Part shown: piece after piece, positions 25,284-33,465 of the stretch
How positions within the stretch are numbered: position 1 is the stretch's first letter
Layout of the letters: each line of letters starts with the position of its first letter
NCBI GenBank assembly: GCA_025923075.1
Contig: JAICGN010000033.1
Span: 1-37,754 of the forward strand
Reading direction: 5' to 3'
Length of the DNA: 37,754 nt
Source of the DNA: Chitinophagaceae bacterium
GTDB taxonomy: Bacteria > Bacteroidota > Bacteroidia > Chitinophagales > Chitinophagaceae
Notes under the pieces: model-generated
Told to the model about the DNA's origin: nothing
The model's input: the letters and a program-made list of their open reading frames with translations, nothing else
The model's database searches: none
Made by a program: the position numbers and the translations under genes

Positions 25284-27341
25284 ATGAATAAGAAGCCTCC
25301 ATTTAGAAAACTTCGCGGCTATGCATTTGATCCATCATTGTCTTTGCAAATTGATACCGCACTTATCAATAATATTACTTATAAAATCCCATGGGAGGAT
25401 GGCGAAGCAAATGGAAAGGCGGGTCTTAAGCCAGGCCCCCGTGGTGAATACATTGAAGTAATAGATTATGACCCCACAGTCGATAAGTTTTATTCTCCGG
25501 TTGATCTTAATGATCCTTATATATTGGCACAAGATGGTCTTGAGCCTTCGGGGAGCAATCCTCAATTTCACCAGCAAATGGTATATGCAGTGGCTATGAC
25601 CACTATTAAAAATTTTGAAGCTGGTCTCGGGCGGTTAGTACTTTGGAGTCCTCATCGAATTATAGAAACCAATACAACAAACACAAAGAAAAACAAAACA
25701 AAAAAAAACCAACCTAAAACAACCACAAGAATAAAAGATGAATATGTTCCTACACTGAGAATTTACCCTCATGCTTTACGGGATGCCAATGCTTTTTATA
25801 GCCCGCAAAAAAAAGCATTACTCTTTGGATATTTTGCCGCGAGGCCGGCGGATATCAAATTGCAAATGCCGGACAATCTCACTTTTTCCTGTCTTAGTCA
25901 TGATATAATCGCTCACGAAACTACTCATGCGATCTTAGATGGCTTGCACAGGAAATACACTGAAGATACGAATCCAGATGTGCTCGCCTTTCATGAAGCG
26001 TTTGCTGATATTGTTGCCTTGTTTCAGCATTTCACTTTTCCCGAAGTTTTAAAGAACCAGATAGCAGCCACGCGCGGAAATCTTGCTTCTCAAAATCTAT
26101 TGGGAAAGTTGGCGCAGGAATTCGGTATTGCCATTGGTAGTTACGGTTCGTTGCGTGATGCGATCGGTACCTTCGACAAAGAAACAAAAGAGTGGAAACC
26201 TAAAGTACCGACCGGTGATGAATACCGCACATTAACAGAGCCTCATGAACGTGGCTCTATCCTTGTCGCTGCCATATTCGAAGCATTTCTATCAATCTAT
26301 AAAAGACGAATTGCAGATCTGCTTCGTATCGCAACTGGCGGGACCGGAGTGTTAGAGCAAGGAGAGTTACACCCTGATCTTGTAAACCGGCTGGCCGCTG
26401 AAGCAGCCAAAGCATCCAGGCATGTTTTACATATGTGCATCAGGGCACTTGATTATTGTCCACCTGTTGATATAACCTTTGGAGATTTTTTGCGGGCCAT
26501 CATTACTGCTGATGTCGACGTAGTCACAGACGATGACAGAGACTATCGTCTCGCTTTCGTTGATGCTTTCCAGAAAAGAGGAATTTATCCTACAGGTATA
26601 AAACAACTTTCAGTAGAAAGTTTAACGTATCCGACTCCGGATACTTCTTCTTTTGGTCAATGGTTCAGAGCGCTGGTTGATTTTTTGCGTGATTACCGCA
26701 ATGAAATTATTTATTGTCAAAAAAGAGATGAAATTTTTGAAATCAACAGGAAATACATTGCAGGCAGTTATGGGTCCGAGGAAGAAAAGATCTTCGGATT
26801 ACACAGGCGTCTTGTAGCGAAAGCCATAAAAAATACGTTAGGTTTTGAAAAATTAACTGGGCTGATGTTTAGTGAAAACTGGAAGTCATTGGGGATACCG
26901 ACTTCAATGGCTTATGGAGAAGAGGGCCCTTCGTTCGCTGTGCATTCCTTACATCTCGCTTCCAGGGTTGGTCCTGATGGCAGCACAAGTAACCAGATTA
27001 TTGTCTCACTTACTCAACAGGCAAAAATCAGGATCAAGACAAATAAAAAAGGAGAGACCGTGATCGTTGCCGATGAAACCGATGAAGGGTTTACGATTAC
27101 AGGTGGTTGCACCTTGATTTTTGATCTTGATACCACTGATTTGAAATATGCAATCAGTAAACCTTTGTTGGATATTGAAGAGCTAAATAAGAATGTGCGA
27201 CAGATCAATCTTGCGCGGAGCATCGTGCTTCAGAAATACCAGCTTGGTGTAATCGGGGCACAAACTCGTTTCCAGGCCTATTTTGGAACCGGCAAACAAA
27301 ACTCTTTCAATGAACCGTTTCATTTTTTGCATACTCAATAA
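25284..27341 (+). CDS. Cytoplasmic gluzincin-type metallopeptidase
   Basis: 685 residues without signal peptide or membrane segment. The zinc site is HETTH at residues 211-215 with the third ligand Glu238 in FHEAFADIVALF, the thermolysin-like (gluzincin) arrangement. SHDIIAHETTHAILDGL matches the general look of M4/M36 peptidases. A low-complexity Lys/Asn/Thr linker (about 130-155) splits the N-terminal part. After the protease core (to about residue 420) comes a long region of no family I recognise, ending in FLHTQ. Secreted relatives of M4 have propeptides; this one seems to act inside the cell. The next gene, a metallo-beta-lactamase-fold protein, begins 6 nt after the stop, so the two probably act together. 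Confidence 0.8.
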   Translation: MNKKPPFRKLRGYAFDPSLSLQIDTALINNITYKIPWEDGEANGKAGLKPGPRGEYIEVIDYDPTVDKFYSPVDLNDPYILAQDGLEPSGSNPQFHQQMVYAVAMTTIKNFEAGLGRLVLWSPHRIIETNTTNTKKNKTKKNQPKTTTRIKDEYVPTLRIYPHALRDANAFYSPQKKALLFGYFAARPADIKLQMPDNLTFSCLSHDIIAHETTHAILDGLHRKYTEDTNPDVLAFHEAFADIVALFQHFTFPEVLKNQIAATRGNLASQNLLGKLAQEFGIAIGSYGSLRDAIGTFDKETKEWKPKVPTGDEYRTLTEPHERGSILVAAIFEAFLSIYKRRIADLLRIATGGTGVLEQGELHPDLVNRLAAEAAKASRHVLHMCIRALDYCPPVDITFGDFLRAIITADVDVVTDDDRDYRLAFVDAFQKRGIYPTGIKQLSVESLTYPTPDTSSFGQWFRALVDFLRDYRNEIIYCQKRDEIFEINRKYIAGSYGSEEEKIFGLHRRLVAKAIKNTLGFEKLTGLMFSENWKSLGIPTSMAYGEEGPSFAVHSLHLASRVGPDGSTSNQIIVSLTQQAKIRIKTNKKGETVIVADETDEGFTITGGCTLIFDLDTTDLKYAISKPLLDIEELNKNVRQINLARSIVLQKYQLGVIGAQTRFQAYFGTGKQNSFNEPFHFLHTQ

Positions 27342-27347
27342 TATTTT

Positions 27348-28814
27348 ATGGCCAATGTAACAAAGATCAAAGTACGGATGTATCGCGCGGGTACCGGCGA
27401 CTTTTTCCTTCTTCGGTTTATGAAGGGATCTAAAGTCAGTTTTAAAATGATGATTGACTGTGGCTGTATTAAGGCCGGTAAAGATACTTTTACCGATATG
27501 ATAAAAGATCTTAAATCTAAAACAGGTGGCGTTATCGACCTTCTTGTGGTCACCCATGAACATGCAGATCATATCAATGGGTTTGAAAAATCATCCGCCC
27601 TCCTCAGTCAACTGACTTTTAAAAAAGTTTGGTTCGCCTGGACTGAAGATGACCAGGATGGGGTTGCAAATGATTATCGGGAGAACCGCAGTGAATTGGG
27701 AATTGCTGTTAATGCTGCTGTCAACCGGTTGAACGGTTTAATGAAAAACAAATATTATGAATCCTTGTTTGCAAACGAAGTCGGTGGCGAGTTTATGTTG
27801 AAGGGAAAACGACGGTTTATTGAATCGCTTAATGCACTTAATTCACTCAATCCGCCTGCGCCGTTAGCAGCTACCGGTACCCCTCTTCCTACGATGATCG
27901 AAAAATTAATGGACCTCAACATTATTAAGGATCGCGCATCAGCGGACTGTCTCCTGCCTGGGGAGACAAAGACCGGGCTTGCGGGAGCAGAAGGTATCAG
28001 GTTTCATATTCTAGGTCCGCCACGTGATTTTATATATCTTGACAGGGAAGAAGCGGATGGAGAAAATTTTGAAAAAAGGGAGGAAAAAAGTAAAATAGAT
28101 TTCGCATTCCTTTCGGCGTTGGGCGCATCCAGGTTAAAGAATGATGATGCAAAACTGCCGTTCGAATCTGCTCATGAGGCTAAGTCCTCAACCCACGATC
28201 ACAAGATCCGATCTGAATATGAAAAGGGAGGAAATTGGAGAAAAATAGATCACGATTGGTTATATAGTGCCGGAAGTCTCGCGATGCGCTACGAAAAAAG
28301 TATAAATAACACCAGCCTTGTACTGGCTATTCAGTTTGAAAATAGTGAACGGGTTTTATTGTTTCCGGGAGACGCAGAAATTGGAAATTGGCAAAGCTGG
28401 CATAAAAATATGGAGTGGCCGGTTAAGATCAATGGGCAGGTTGTAAATAAAAATGCTGAATACCTTTTAAATAAAACTGTTTTTTATAAAGTAGGTCATC
28501 ACCTTAGCCAAAATGGAACGGCAAAAGGCAAAGGAATAGAAATGATGACAAGCGGAGAATTAACCGCTATGGCAACATTGGATTTTAAGAAGATCAATAC
28601 AGGCTGGTTGAACACAATGCCAAGTGATCTTCTAGGAGCAGACCTTATTCGCAGAACAAAAGGTAAATTCTATTTTGTAGGTGACAGGGCGAAAATACTT
28701 TCTAATATTAATACGGATAGGGTAACCGTGAAAAAGGCCGATGAAAAAATATTGAATGATCTGAATAAGAAATTTGATGGAAAAATTTATTTAGAGTGTG
28801 AAATCACCGGATAA
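27348..28814 (+). CDS. ComEC-like metallo-beta-lactamase-fold hydrolase
   Basis: 488 residues, no signal peptide or membrane segment. The metal-binding motif HxHxDH is complete (THEHADH; His70, His72, Asp74, His75). The bridging Asp fits LLFPGDAE, and the last His fits YKVGHH. The N-terminal VRMYRAGTGDFFLLRF and IDCGC are as in the soluble ComEC/Rec2-type MBL proteins. Long inserts between the HxHxDH motif and the second half (about 110-300, with many charged residues) have no family I recognise. MBL-fold proteins of this type are nucleases or esterases; the substrate is unknown. Co-occurrence with a metallopeptidase is the unusual point. Confidence 0.8.
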   Translation: MANVTKIKVRMYRAGTGDFFLLRFMKGSKVSFKMMIDCGCIKAGKDTFTDMIKDLKSKTGGVIDLLVVTHEHADHINGFEKSSALLSQLTFKKVWFAWTEDDQDGVANDYRENRSELGIAVNAAVNRLNGLMKNKYYESLFANEVGGEFMLKGKRRFIESLNALNSLNPPAPLAATGTPLPTMIEKLMDLNIIKDRASADCLLPGETKTGLAGAEGIRFHILGPPRDFIYLDREEADGENFEKREEKSKIDFAFLSALGASRLKNDDAKLPFESAHEAKSSTHDHKIRSEYEKGGNWRKIDHDWLYSAGSLAMRYEKSINNTSLVLAIQFENSERVLLFPGDAEIGNWQSWHKNMEWPVKINGQVVNKNAEYLLNKTVFYKVGHHLSQNGTAKGKGIEMMTSGELTAMATLDFKKINTGWLNTMPSDLLGADLIRRTKGKFYFVGDRAKILSNINTDRVTVKKADEKILNDLNKKFDGKIYLECEITG

Positions 28815-29118
28815 TGGGTTCAGAGAGATCTTGATTAGTAACGGGGAAAAAAATAGTGACTGTTTCATTCAGGGTTTCGCGGAGAGAGCGAGTCGAGCCT
28901 TTCTCAAAACTTTTGGGAATCAATATTGTGTAGCAGCCCGAGGTTAATAACCTTTGAAGTACTCATGCCTTTTCCATCGGCTGAATAACGCAAATCTCAG
29001 GTAAGAATATACAACTTGAAAAGTCCTTGCCGAATCGCATCCGCTAATTTCTGGCAGTTTTTCTAATTTCACTGATATTTATCTTGGTATTCCTGTTTAA
29101 AGCATTTATTGCAGGCTT
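28815..29118. other. Intergenic region containing repeat copy A
   Basis: No gene seen. It holds repeat copy A (28879-29000). No hairpin terminator follows the MBL gene and no perfect -7 box precedes the AraC gene. Confidence 0.5.
28879..29000. repeat. Diverged direct repeat, copy A, with tRNA-3'-end-like edge
   Basis: Starts GCGGAGAGAG and shares with copy B (36721-36850) the blocks CCTTTCTCAAAA, CTTTTG, AATCAA, ATTGTG, GAGGTTA and, further on, TAACGCAAA-TCT. The inner 50 nt are about 85% identical by eye. Read on the minus strand the outer edge, GGCTCGACTCGCTCTCTCCGC, resembles the T-arm and acceptor end of a tRNA, but the rest of a tRNA is absent. It may be an old attachment site or a dispersed repeat. 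Confidence 0.6.
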
Positions 29119-29694
29119 ATGACTTCAAATACGCTTATAATAAAGAATATGGTATGTGACAGATGTATTCTCTCTGTTGAAGAGATTTTGAAATCATTGG
29201 GCATTGCATATCATAAAGTTTTGGTAGGTGAAATCCATCTTTGTAACAGCATTGAACATAAAAGCAGGGAAATTCTAAAAGAAAAACTTACACAAATAGG
29301 GCTTGAATTGATTGATAGCCGCGTCGGAGAATTAATTGAGAAAATTAAACAACTGGTCATTAAAAAGGCCCGTAATGAAGTCGACGATAAGGAAAGAAAA
29401 ATAAAGCTGTCTACTTTTATATCCTCCCGACTACACCAGGAATATACATCTTTAAGCAAACTTTTCTCAGATACCGAGGGAAGAACTATTGAGAATTTTT
29501 TTATCATGCATCGCATCGAAAAAGCAAAAGAGCTTCTTGTTTACGGTCAGCTTAGTCTATCAGAAATCGCTTTTGAGCTCGATTATAGCAGTGTGGCGCA
29601 CCTTTCGAGCCAGTTCAAAAAAATAACGGGCCTAACTCCCTCTCATTTTAAAGAGATCGGTGTTGCAAAGCGGAAAACGCTGGATCAGGTTTGA
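29119..29694 (+). CDS. AraC-family regulator with N-terminal HMA metal-binding domain
   Basis: 191 residues. Residues 1-70 look like a heavy-metal-associated (HMA) domain with the Cys pair MVCDRC (Cys13, Cys16). Residues about 90-185 are an AraC-type double helix-turn-helix: TIENFFIMHRIEKAKELL, LSLSEIAFELDYSSVAHLSSQF and ITGLTPSHFKE. The natural reading is a regulator that senses a soft metal, probably Cu(I), through the CxxC motif and activates nearby genes. Three promoters downstream share a conserved box in activator position, which this protein is well placed to bind. Metal identity and target are inference. The gene is the first inside the repeat-bounded segment. Confidence 0.88.
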   Translation: MTSNTLIIKNMVCDRCILSVEEILKSLGIAYHKVLVGEIHLCNSIEHKSREILKEKLTQIGLELIDSRVGELIEKIKQLVIKKARNEVDDKERKIKLSTFISSRLHQEYTSLSKLFSDTEGRTIENFFIMHRIEKAKELLVYGQLSLSEIAFELDYSSVAHLSSQFKKITGLTPSHFKEIGVAKRKTLDQV

Positions 29695-29705
29695 TCCCAG
29701 GATTC

Positions 29706-29761
29706 TATAAACTATTCCCAAAGTAATGTAACGTTCTCCTGCAGCGGTGATAATATTTTTG
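29706..29761 (+). promoter_or_regulatory. Promoter with shared box, upstream of the DJ-1 gene
   Basis: Box 29706-29735: TATAAAC-TATTCCCAAAG then ATGTAACGT. The -7 element TATTTTTG is at 29754-29761, 48 nt from the box start, 24 nt before the ATG. No TTG is in the -33 position, which suggests activator dependence. The same arrangement occurs at 31028 and 32472. Confidence 0.7.
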
Positions 29762-29785
29762 ACTCATAAATAAAACCGGTGCGAA

Positions 29786-30961
29786 ATGAAAAAAACGCTT
29801 AAAAGAATAACAATAGCAGTCTTAATTCTTCTTGCTGTTTCTACAATTGTTTATGTAAAACTAAAACCGATCAGGGAGCTTAAATACTTTCCTCCATATA
29901 CAGGCACAACAAATTTTAAATGGGACTATCCTGACTACGATAGCGCAAAGAAGACGGTGATAATAATGGCAGATAATGACATGACAGAAACGTTCGACAT
30001 GTTAACGCCGTTTTACCTTTTTAACGAAACCGGTAAAGCAAATGTCTACATAGCTGCTCAAAAAAAATATCCAATAGTCACAGAGAACGGACCTTTTGTG
30101 CTGCCTCATTTCACATACAGCGAAGTTGATTCACTAAAAATAGCTCCCGATGTGATCGTAATTCCATACATGCATGCACCGGAATCCGCAGAAAAAACCG
30201 GGTGGATACAAAGCCATTTCAACGATTCCGTTCTATTCTTATCAATTTGTGATGGAGCATGGACGGCAGCGGCATCCGGTGTCTATGACGGTGTCCAGCT
30301 TACATCACATGCAACCGGTCACGATAAGCTAAGGAAGAAATTTGCAAGACCTATTTGGATTCAAAATACCAGTGTAACGGAAAGTGGAAATTTGTATAGC
30401 ACGGGTGGCGTATCCAATGCGACCGATGGAAGTTTGAAAGTAATACAACGTTTATTCGGACGGGAAACAATGTTGGAAGTCTTGAGGAAGGTCAACTATC
30501 CCCATAAAGATATCAGACAGGATCACATTAGCAATGCATTGACAGGCGCTGCAAAACTATCCGTATTAAATAAAGTGCTCTTTAAAGAAAACAACACCGT
30601 TGGGATTTTGCTGCAAAATGGAATGAACGAAATGGAGCTTGCCGCACTATTTGATATAAATGCCCGTACACTGCCTGCATCTATTTTAGCCATCGTGACC
30701 GAGGGTAACAGCATTACAACAAAATACGGGTTAACCATTCTATCAACGGATAAAATAGACCCTGGAAAGATCGATGAACTTCATGTATTAAAACAAAATG
30801 ACGCTTGTTCAAAACAGGCTGCCCAATTTAAAAATGCAGATGTGATCTATTACGATAACCAACCGGGCAGTTATATTATAGATATTTGTCTGAAAAGAAT
30901 TAAGGAAGAGTATGGAAAAGCCTTTTCTAATTTTGTTAGGCTCACCCTCGATTACAATTAG
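29786..30961 (+). CDS. Membrane-anchored tandem DJ-1/PfpI-like protein
   Basis: 391 residues. An N-terminal membrane segment (ITIAVLILLAVSTIVYVKL, about 8-26) anchors the protein, most likely with the body outside the cytoplasm. Residues about 55-245 form a DJ-1/PfpI domain with the nucleophile-elbow Cys155 in SICDGAWTAAASG and STGGVSNATDG after it. A second, shorter domain (VGILLQNGMNEMELAALFD, SILAIVTEGNSITTKYGL) looks like a degenerate DJ-1 copy without the Cys. The reaction is unknown; relatives are glyoxalase, chaperone or amidotransferase-like. It stands downstream of the HMA-AraC regulator and carries the shared promoter box, so a role in the metal response is likely. A terminator follows the gene. 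Confidence 0.78.
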   Translation: MKKTLKRITIAVLILLAVSTIVYVKLKPIRELKYFPPYTGTTNFKWDYPDYDSAKKTVIIMADNDMTETFDMLTPFYLFNETGKANVYIAAQKKYPIVTENGPFVLPHFTYSEVDSLKIAPDVIVIPYMHAPESAEKTGWIQSHFNDSVLFLSICDGAWTAAASGVYDGVQLTSHATGHDKLRKKFARPIWIQNTSVTESGNLYSTGGVSNATDGSLKVIQRLFGRETMLEVLRKVNYPHKDIRQDHISNALTGAAKLSVLNKVLFKENNTVGILLQNGMNEMELAALFDINARTLPASILAIVTEGNSITTKYGLTILSTDKIDPGKIDELHVLKQNDACSKQAAQFKNADVIYYDNQPGSYIIDICLKRIKEEYGKAFSNFVRLTLDYN

Positions 30962-30973
30962 CTCGCTTAGCAG

Positions 30974-31010
30974 CAGAAAAAGAACCTCTTATATGGGAGG
31001 TTTTTGCTTT
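30974..31010 (+). terminator. Intrinsic terminator after the DJ-1 gene
   Basis: AACCTC (30983-30988) pairs with GAGGTT (30997-31002), loop of 8 nt, flanked by an A-rich left side and a T-run (TTTTTGCTTTT) on the right. It separates the DJ-1 gene from the next promoter (31028). Confidence 0.7.
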
Positions 31011-31027
31011 TAAGAATCTCAAAATTT

Positions 31028-31083
31028 TATAAATCGTTTCCAAAGTTGTGTAACAGTACTGCCCATGAGAGGCTATAGTTTTG
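31028..31083 (+). promoter_or_regulatory. Promoter with shared box, upstream of the multicopper oxidase
   Basis: Box 31028-31057: TATAAATC-GTTTCCAAAG, then TTGTGTAACAGT. The -7 element TAGTTTTG is at 31076-31083, 48 nt from the box start and 31 nt before the ATG. No -33 TTG is in the proper place. It is nearly the same as the boxes at 29706 and 32472. Confidence 0.72.
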
Positions 31084-31114
31084 TTTCATCAATTAAGAAT
31101 TAAAAAATCAGAAT

Positions 31115-32449
31115 ATGACACATCAAAACCAAACTGTCGAGTACAATCTTACAGCAAGTAAATTCCAGTGGGACATTGCGCCTGGCAAAACAATCAACGC
31201 ATGGGGGTTCAATCAACAGATCCCCGCCCCTACTTTAAGAGCAAAAGTTGGGGATACCATGATTATACGGGTTAAAAATAACCTTGAAGAGTCAACCATA
31301 ATACATTGGCATGGTCTGCGGATTCCTTCCGACATGGATGGCACAGGCGCGGTTCAGGAGCCGATCAAACCAGGCGAGACTTTTGAGTATCGTTTTGATT
31401 TGCCCGATGCGGGAACATTTTGGTTTCACTCTCACGCAAATGAAACAGTTCAAATGGAAAGGGGAATGTATGGAGCTTTGATTGTTGACGATCCTGAGGA
31501 ACCGGTAATAGCAGACGCTGAGAGGATATTCATGATCGACGATATGAAGTTGGATTCAAGGAACAGGTTTAGTAAACCAGGCTGGTTTTTTCCACGCATT
31601 AAGGAAAGACATGATGGCCGCCAGGGAAACACGTTACTGATAAATGGAAAAGAAAAGCCAGTGATAAATGTTCATGCTGGCCAAAGGGAAAGATGGAGAT
31701 TCATCAATTCATCAAGTGCCAGGTATTTCTACCTGTATTTGGGCGGTAAACCGTTTCAGATAATTGGAACTGATGGCGGACTGTTAGAGCAGCCAAGGAC
31801 TGTAACTAAAGTTTTAATAACACCGGGTGAACGGATCGATGTCATTGCCGGACCATTCAATGAAGGAGAAGAGTTCCTAATAGAATCATTGGCCTATAAC
31901 CGAATGACCTTCCTGAGGTCAAAACGAGAGGCATTCGCAACTGTTCAGGTTGGTAGAGAGAAAGGTTCTATAGCGAATATTCCCGAAAAACTGAGAAAAA
32001 TCGAATCACTTGCCCAACAAGATGCACAGGTAAGTAGAAAAATAAAGTTTTCAGTAGGCCCAAGTTTAAAAAACGGAATGAACTTTCTTGTGAACAATAA
32101 AATTCATGTTGACGATAAACCCGTAAAAGCAGGTGAATTACAGATTTGGGAAATAAGTAATACAAGTTTGATGGATCATCCCTTTCATTTACATGGCGAG
32201 TTTTTCCAGGTAATTGAAGAGAATGGAAAGGCTCCTGAATACAAGGCCTGGAAAGAAACCTATAATCTGACTCCGAGAAGTAAAATAAAAATTGCATGGA
32301 TGCCGGATAATCGCATTGGTATGTGGATGTATCACTGTCACATTTTAGAACACCATGAAGCAGGAATGATGGCAAACTTTGAAGTCATTGACGGAAGCAA
32401 AGATCCTAGCCAACATATGAACGATATGCATCATGTGCATCGCCATTAA
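31115..32449 (+). CDS. Multicopper oxidase without signal peptide
   Basis: 444 residues. All copper ligands can be seen: HWHG (64-67), FHSH (His105, His107), HPFHLHG (His355, His358, His360) and the C-terminal YHCHILEHHEAGM with Cys408, His407, His409, His413 and Met418. The type 1, type 2 and type 3 sites are thus complete. The family oxidises Cu(I), bilirubin, phenols or metal ions with oxygen. Most CueO-like relatives are exported by TAT, but this one starts MTHQNQTVEYNL with no signal, and an in-frame TAA stands upstream without another start. It therefore seems cytoplasmic, which is odd. It has the shared metal promoter box. Confidence 0.92.
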   Translation: MTHQNQTVEYNLTASKFQWDIAPGKTINAWGFNQQIPAPTLRAKVGDTMIIRVKNNLEESTIIHWHGLRIPSDMDGTGAVQEPIKPGETFEYRFDLPDAGTFWFHSHANETVQMERGMYGALIVDDPEEPVIADAERIFMIDDMKLDSRNRFSKPGWFFPRIKERHDGRQGNTLLINGKEKPVINVHAGQRERWRFINSSSARYFYLYLGGKPFQIIGTDGGLLEQPRTVTKVLITPGERIDVIAGPFNEGEEFLIESLAYNRMTFLRSKREAFATVQVGREKGSIANIPEKLRKIESLAQQDAQVSRKIKFSVGPSLKNGMNFLVNNKIHVDDKPVKAGELQIWEISNTSLMDHPFHLHGEFFQVIEENGKAPEYKAWKETYNLTPRSKIKIAWMPDNRIGMWMYHCHILEHHEAGMMANFEVIDGSKDPSQHMNDMHHVHRH

Positions 32450-32471
32450 AAGAATAAATAGTACAAAAATT

Positions 32472-32526
32472 TATAAATCATTCCCATAATTGTATAACAG
32501 TGTCACTCACAGCGGGTGTAGGTTTG
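32472..32526 (+). promoter_or_regulatory. Promoter with shared box, upstream of the HMA-MauE gene
   Basis: Box 32472-32501: TATAAATC-ATTCCCATAA, then TTGTATAACAGT. The -7 element TAGGTTTG is at 32519-32526, 47 nt from the box start and 19 nt before the ATG. No -33 TTG is in the proper place. Third copy of the set. Confidence 0.7.
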
Positions 32527-32545
32527 GGGTCTAAATTTCAAAAAA

Positions 32546-33286
32546 ATGACACACACATATAACATTAGCGGAATGACATGTGGCGGTTGCCGGGCAAAAG
32601 TTCAGAGCCTTTTATCAAAAGTCAAAGGTGTAAAAAATGTTATGATTGATCTTGCCAAAGGTCAGGCAGCGATTGATATGGATAGGCACATATCAACCCC
32701 CGAATTAGCAGAAGCATTAAAGGATTATCCGAAATATCAGATCAGTGAGTCGAATCATAACTATCATGATACAATTTCTAATGGCTCGGTTGAGGAAACA
32801 AAGTCATGGATTGAGACCTACAAACCGTTACTACTGATCTTTGGTTACATAGTTGGTGTGACAGTCTTGACTGAAATGGTGAGCGGGGCATTTATATGGC
32901 ATAGATGGATGGGACACTTCATGGCAGGATTCTTCCTGGTATTCTCTTTTTTTAAATTACTTGATCTGCAAGGCTTTGTTGAGAGTTACAGTATGTATGA
33001 TATTGTGGCGACGAAATGGAAAGGATGGGGCTATATATATGCTTTTACCGAGCTGGCATTGGGTGTTGCTTTTATTTCAGGGATCAATCCATTAGTCACA
33101 AATGCGGTAACTTTTATTGTCATGAGTATCAGCATAATTGGGGTTTTACAAAGTGTATTGATCAAACGAAAGATTAAATGTGCATGTCTTGGCGCAGTTT
33201 TCAATCTTCCAATGAGTGCCATCACAATTATTGAAGATGCTTTAATGGTCGGAATGAGTGCTATTATGCTCGTGACATTGCTGTGA
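32546..33286 (+). CDS. HMA domain fused to a MauE/DoxX-like membrane protein
   Basis: 246 residues. Residues 1-70 are an HMA domain with GMTCGGC (Cys12, Cys15). After a short linker, four or five membrane segments (LLLIFGYIVGVTVLTEMV, MAGFFLVFSFFKLLDL, AVTFIVMSISIIGVLQSVL, ALMVGMSAIMLVTLL) form a MauE/DoxX-like redox-associated membrane domain. A CxC (KCACLG) lies in a loop before NLPMSAITIIEDALM. The likely role is Cu(I) or other soft-metal handling linked to membrane thiols; the exact reaction is not known. Shared promoter box upstream. Confidence 0.85.
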   Translation: MTHTYNISGMTCGGCRAKVQSLLSKVKGVKNVMIDLAKGQAAIDMDRHISTPELAEALKDYPKYQISESNHNYHDTISNGSVEETKSWIETYKPLLLIFGYIVGVTVLTEMVSGAFIWHRWMGHFMAGFFLVFSFFKLLDLQGFVESYSMYDIVATKWKGWGYIYAFTELALGVAFISGINPLVTNAVTFIVMSISIIGVLQSVLIKRKIKCACLGAVFNLPMSAITIIEDALMVGMSAIMLVTLL

Positions 33287-33465
33287 TGGCCTTTGCAAAA
33301 TCAATACTGGAATTTTTTAGAGAGTTTTCAAAACTTTCTTCGTCAGGCAGAATGATTGTTGTAAATCAACAAAGTTTTTGAATTGGATGGTTTTAATAGT
33401 GATGATTTATAAACATTCTTAAAATCGCTCTTGCTTAGTATCAATTTGCATATTTTTGAATCAGA

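Noticed and set aside
25675-25725. A-rich simple-sequence tract in the metallopeptidase gene
   Set aside because: It is in frame and encodes a Lys/Asn/Thr linker; no sign of a frameshift or repeat expansion.
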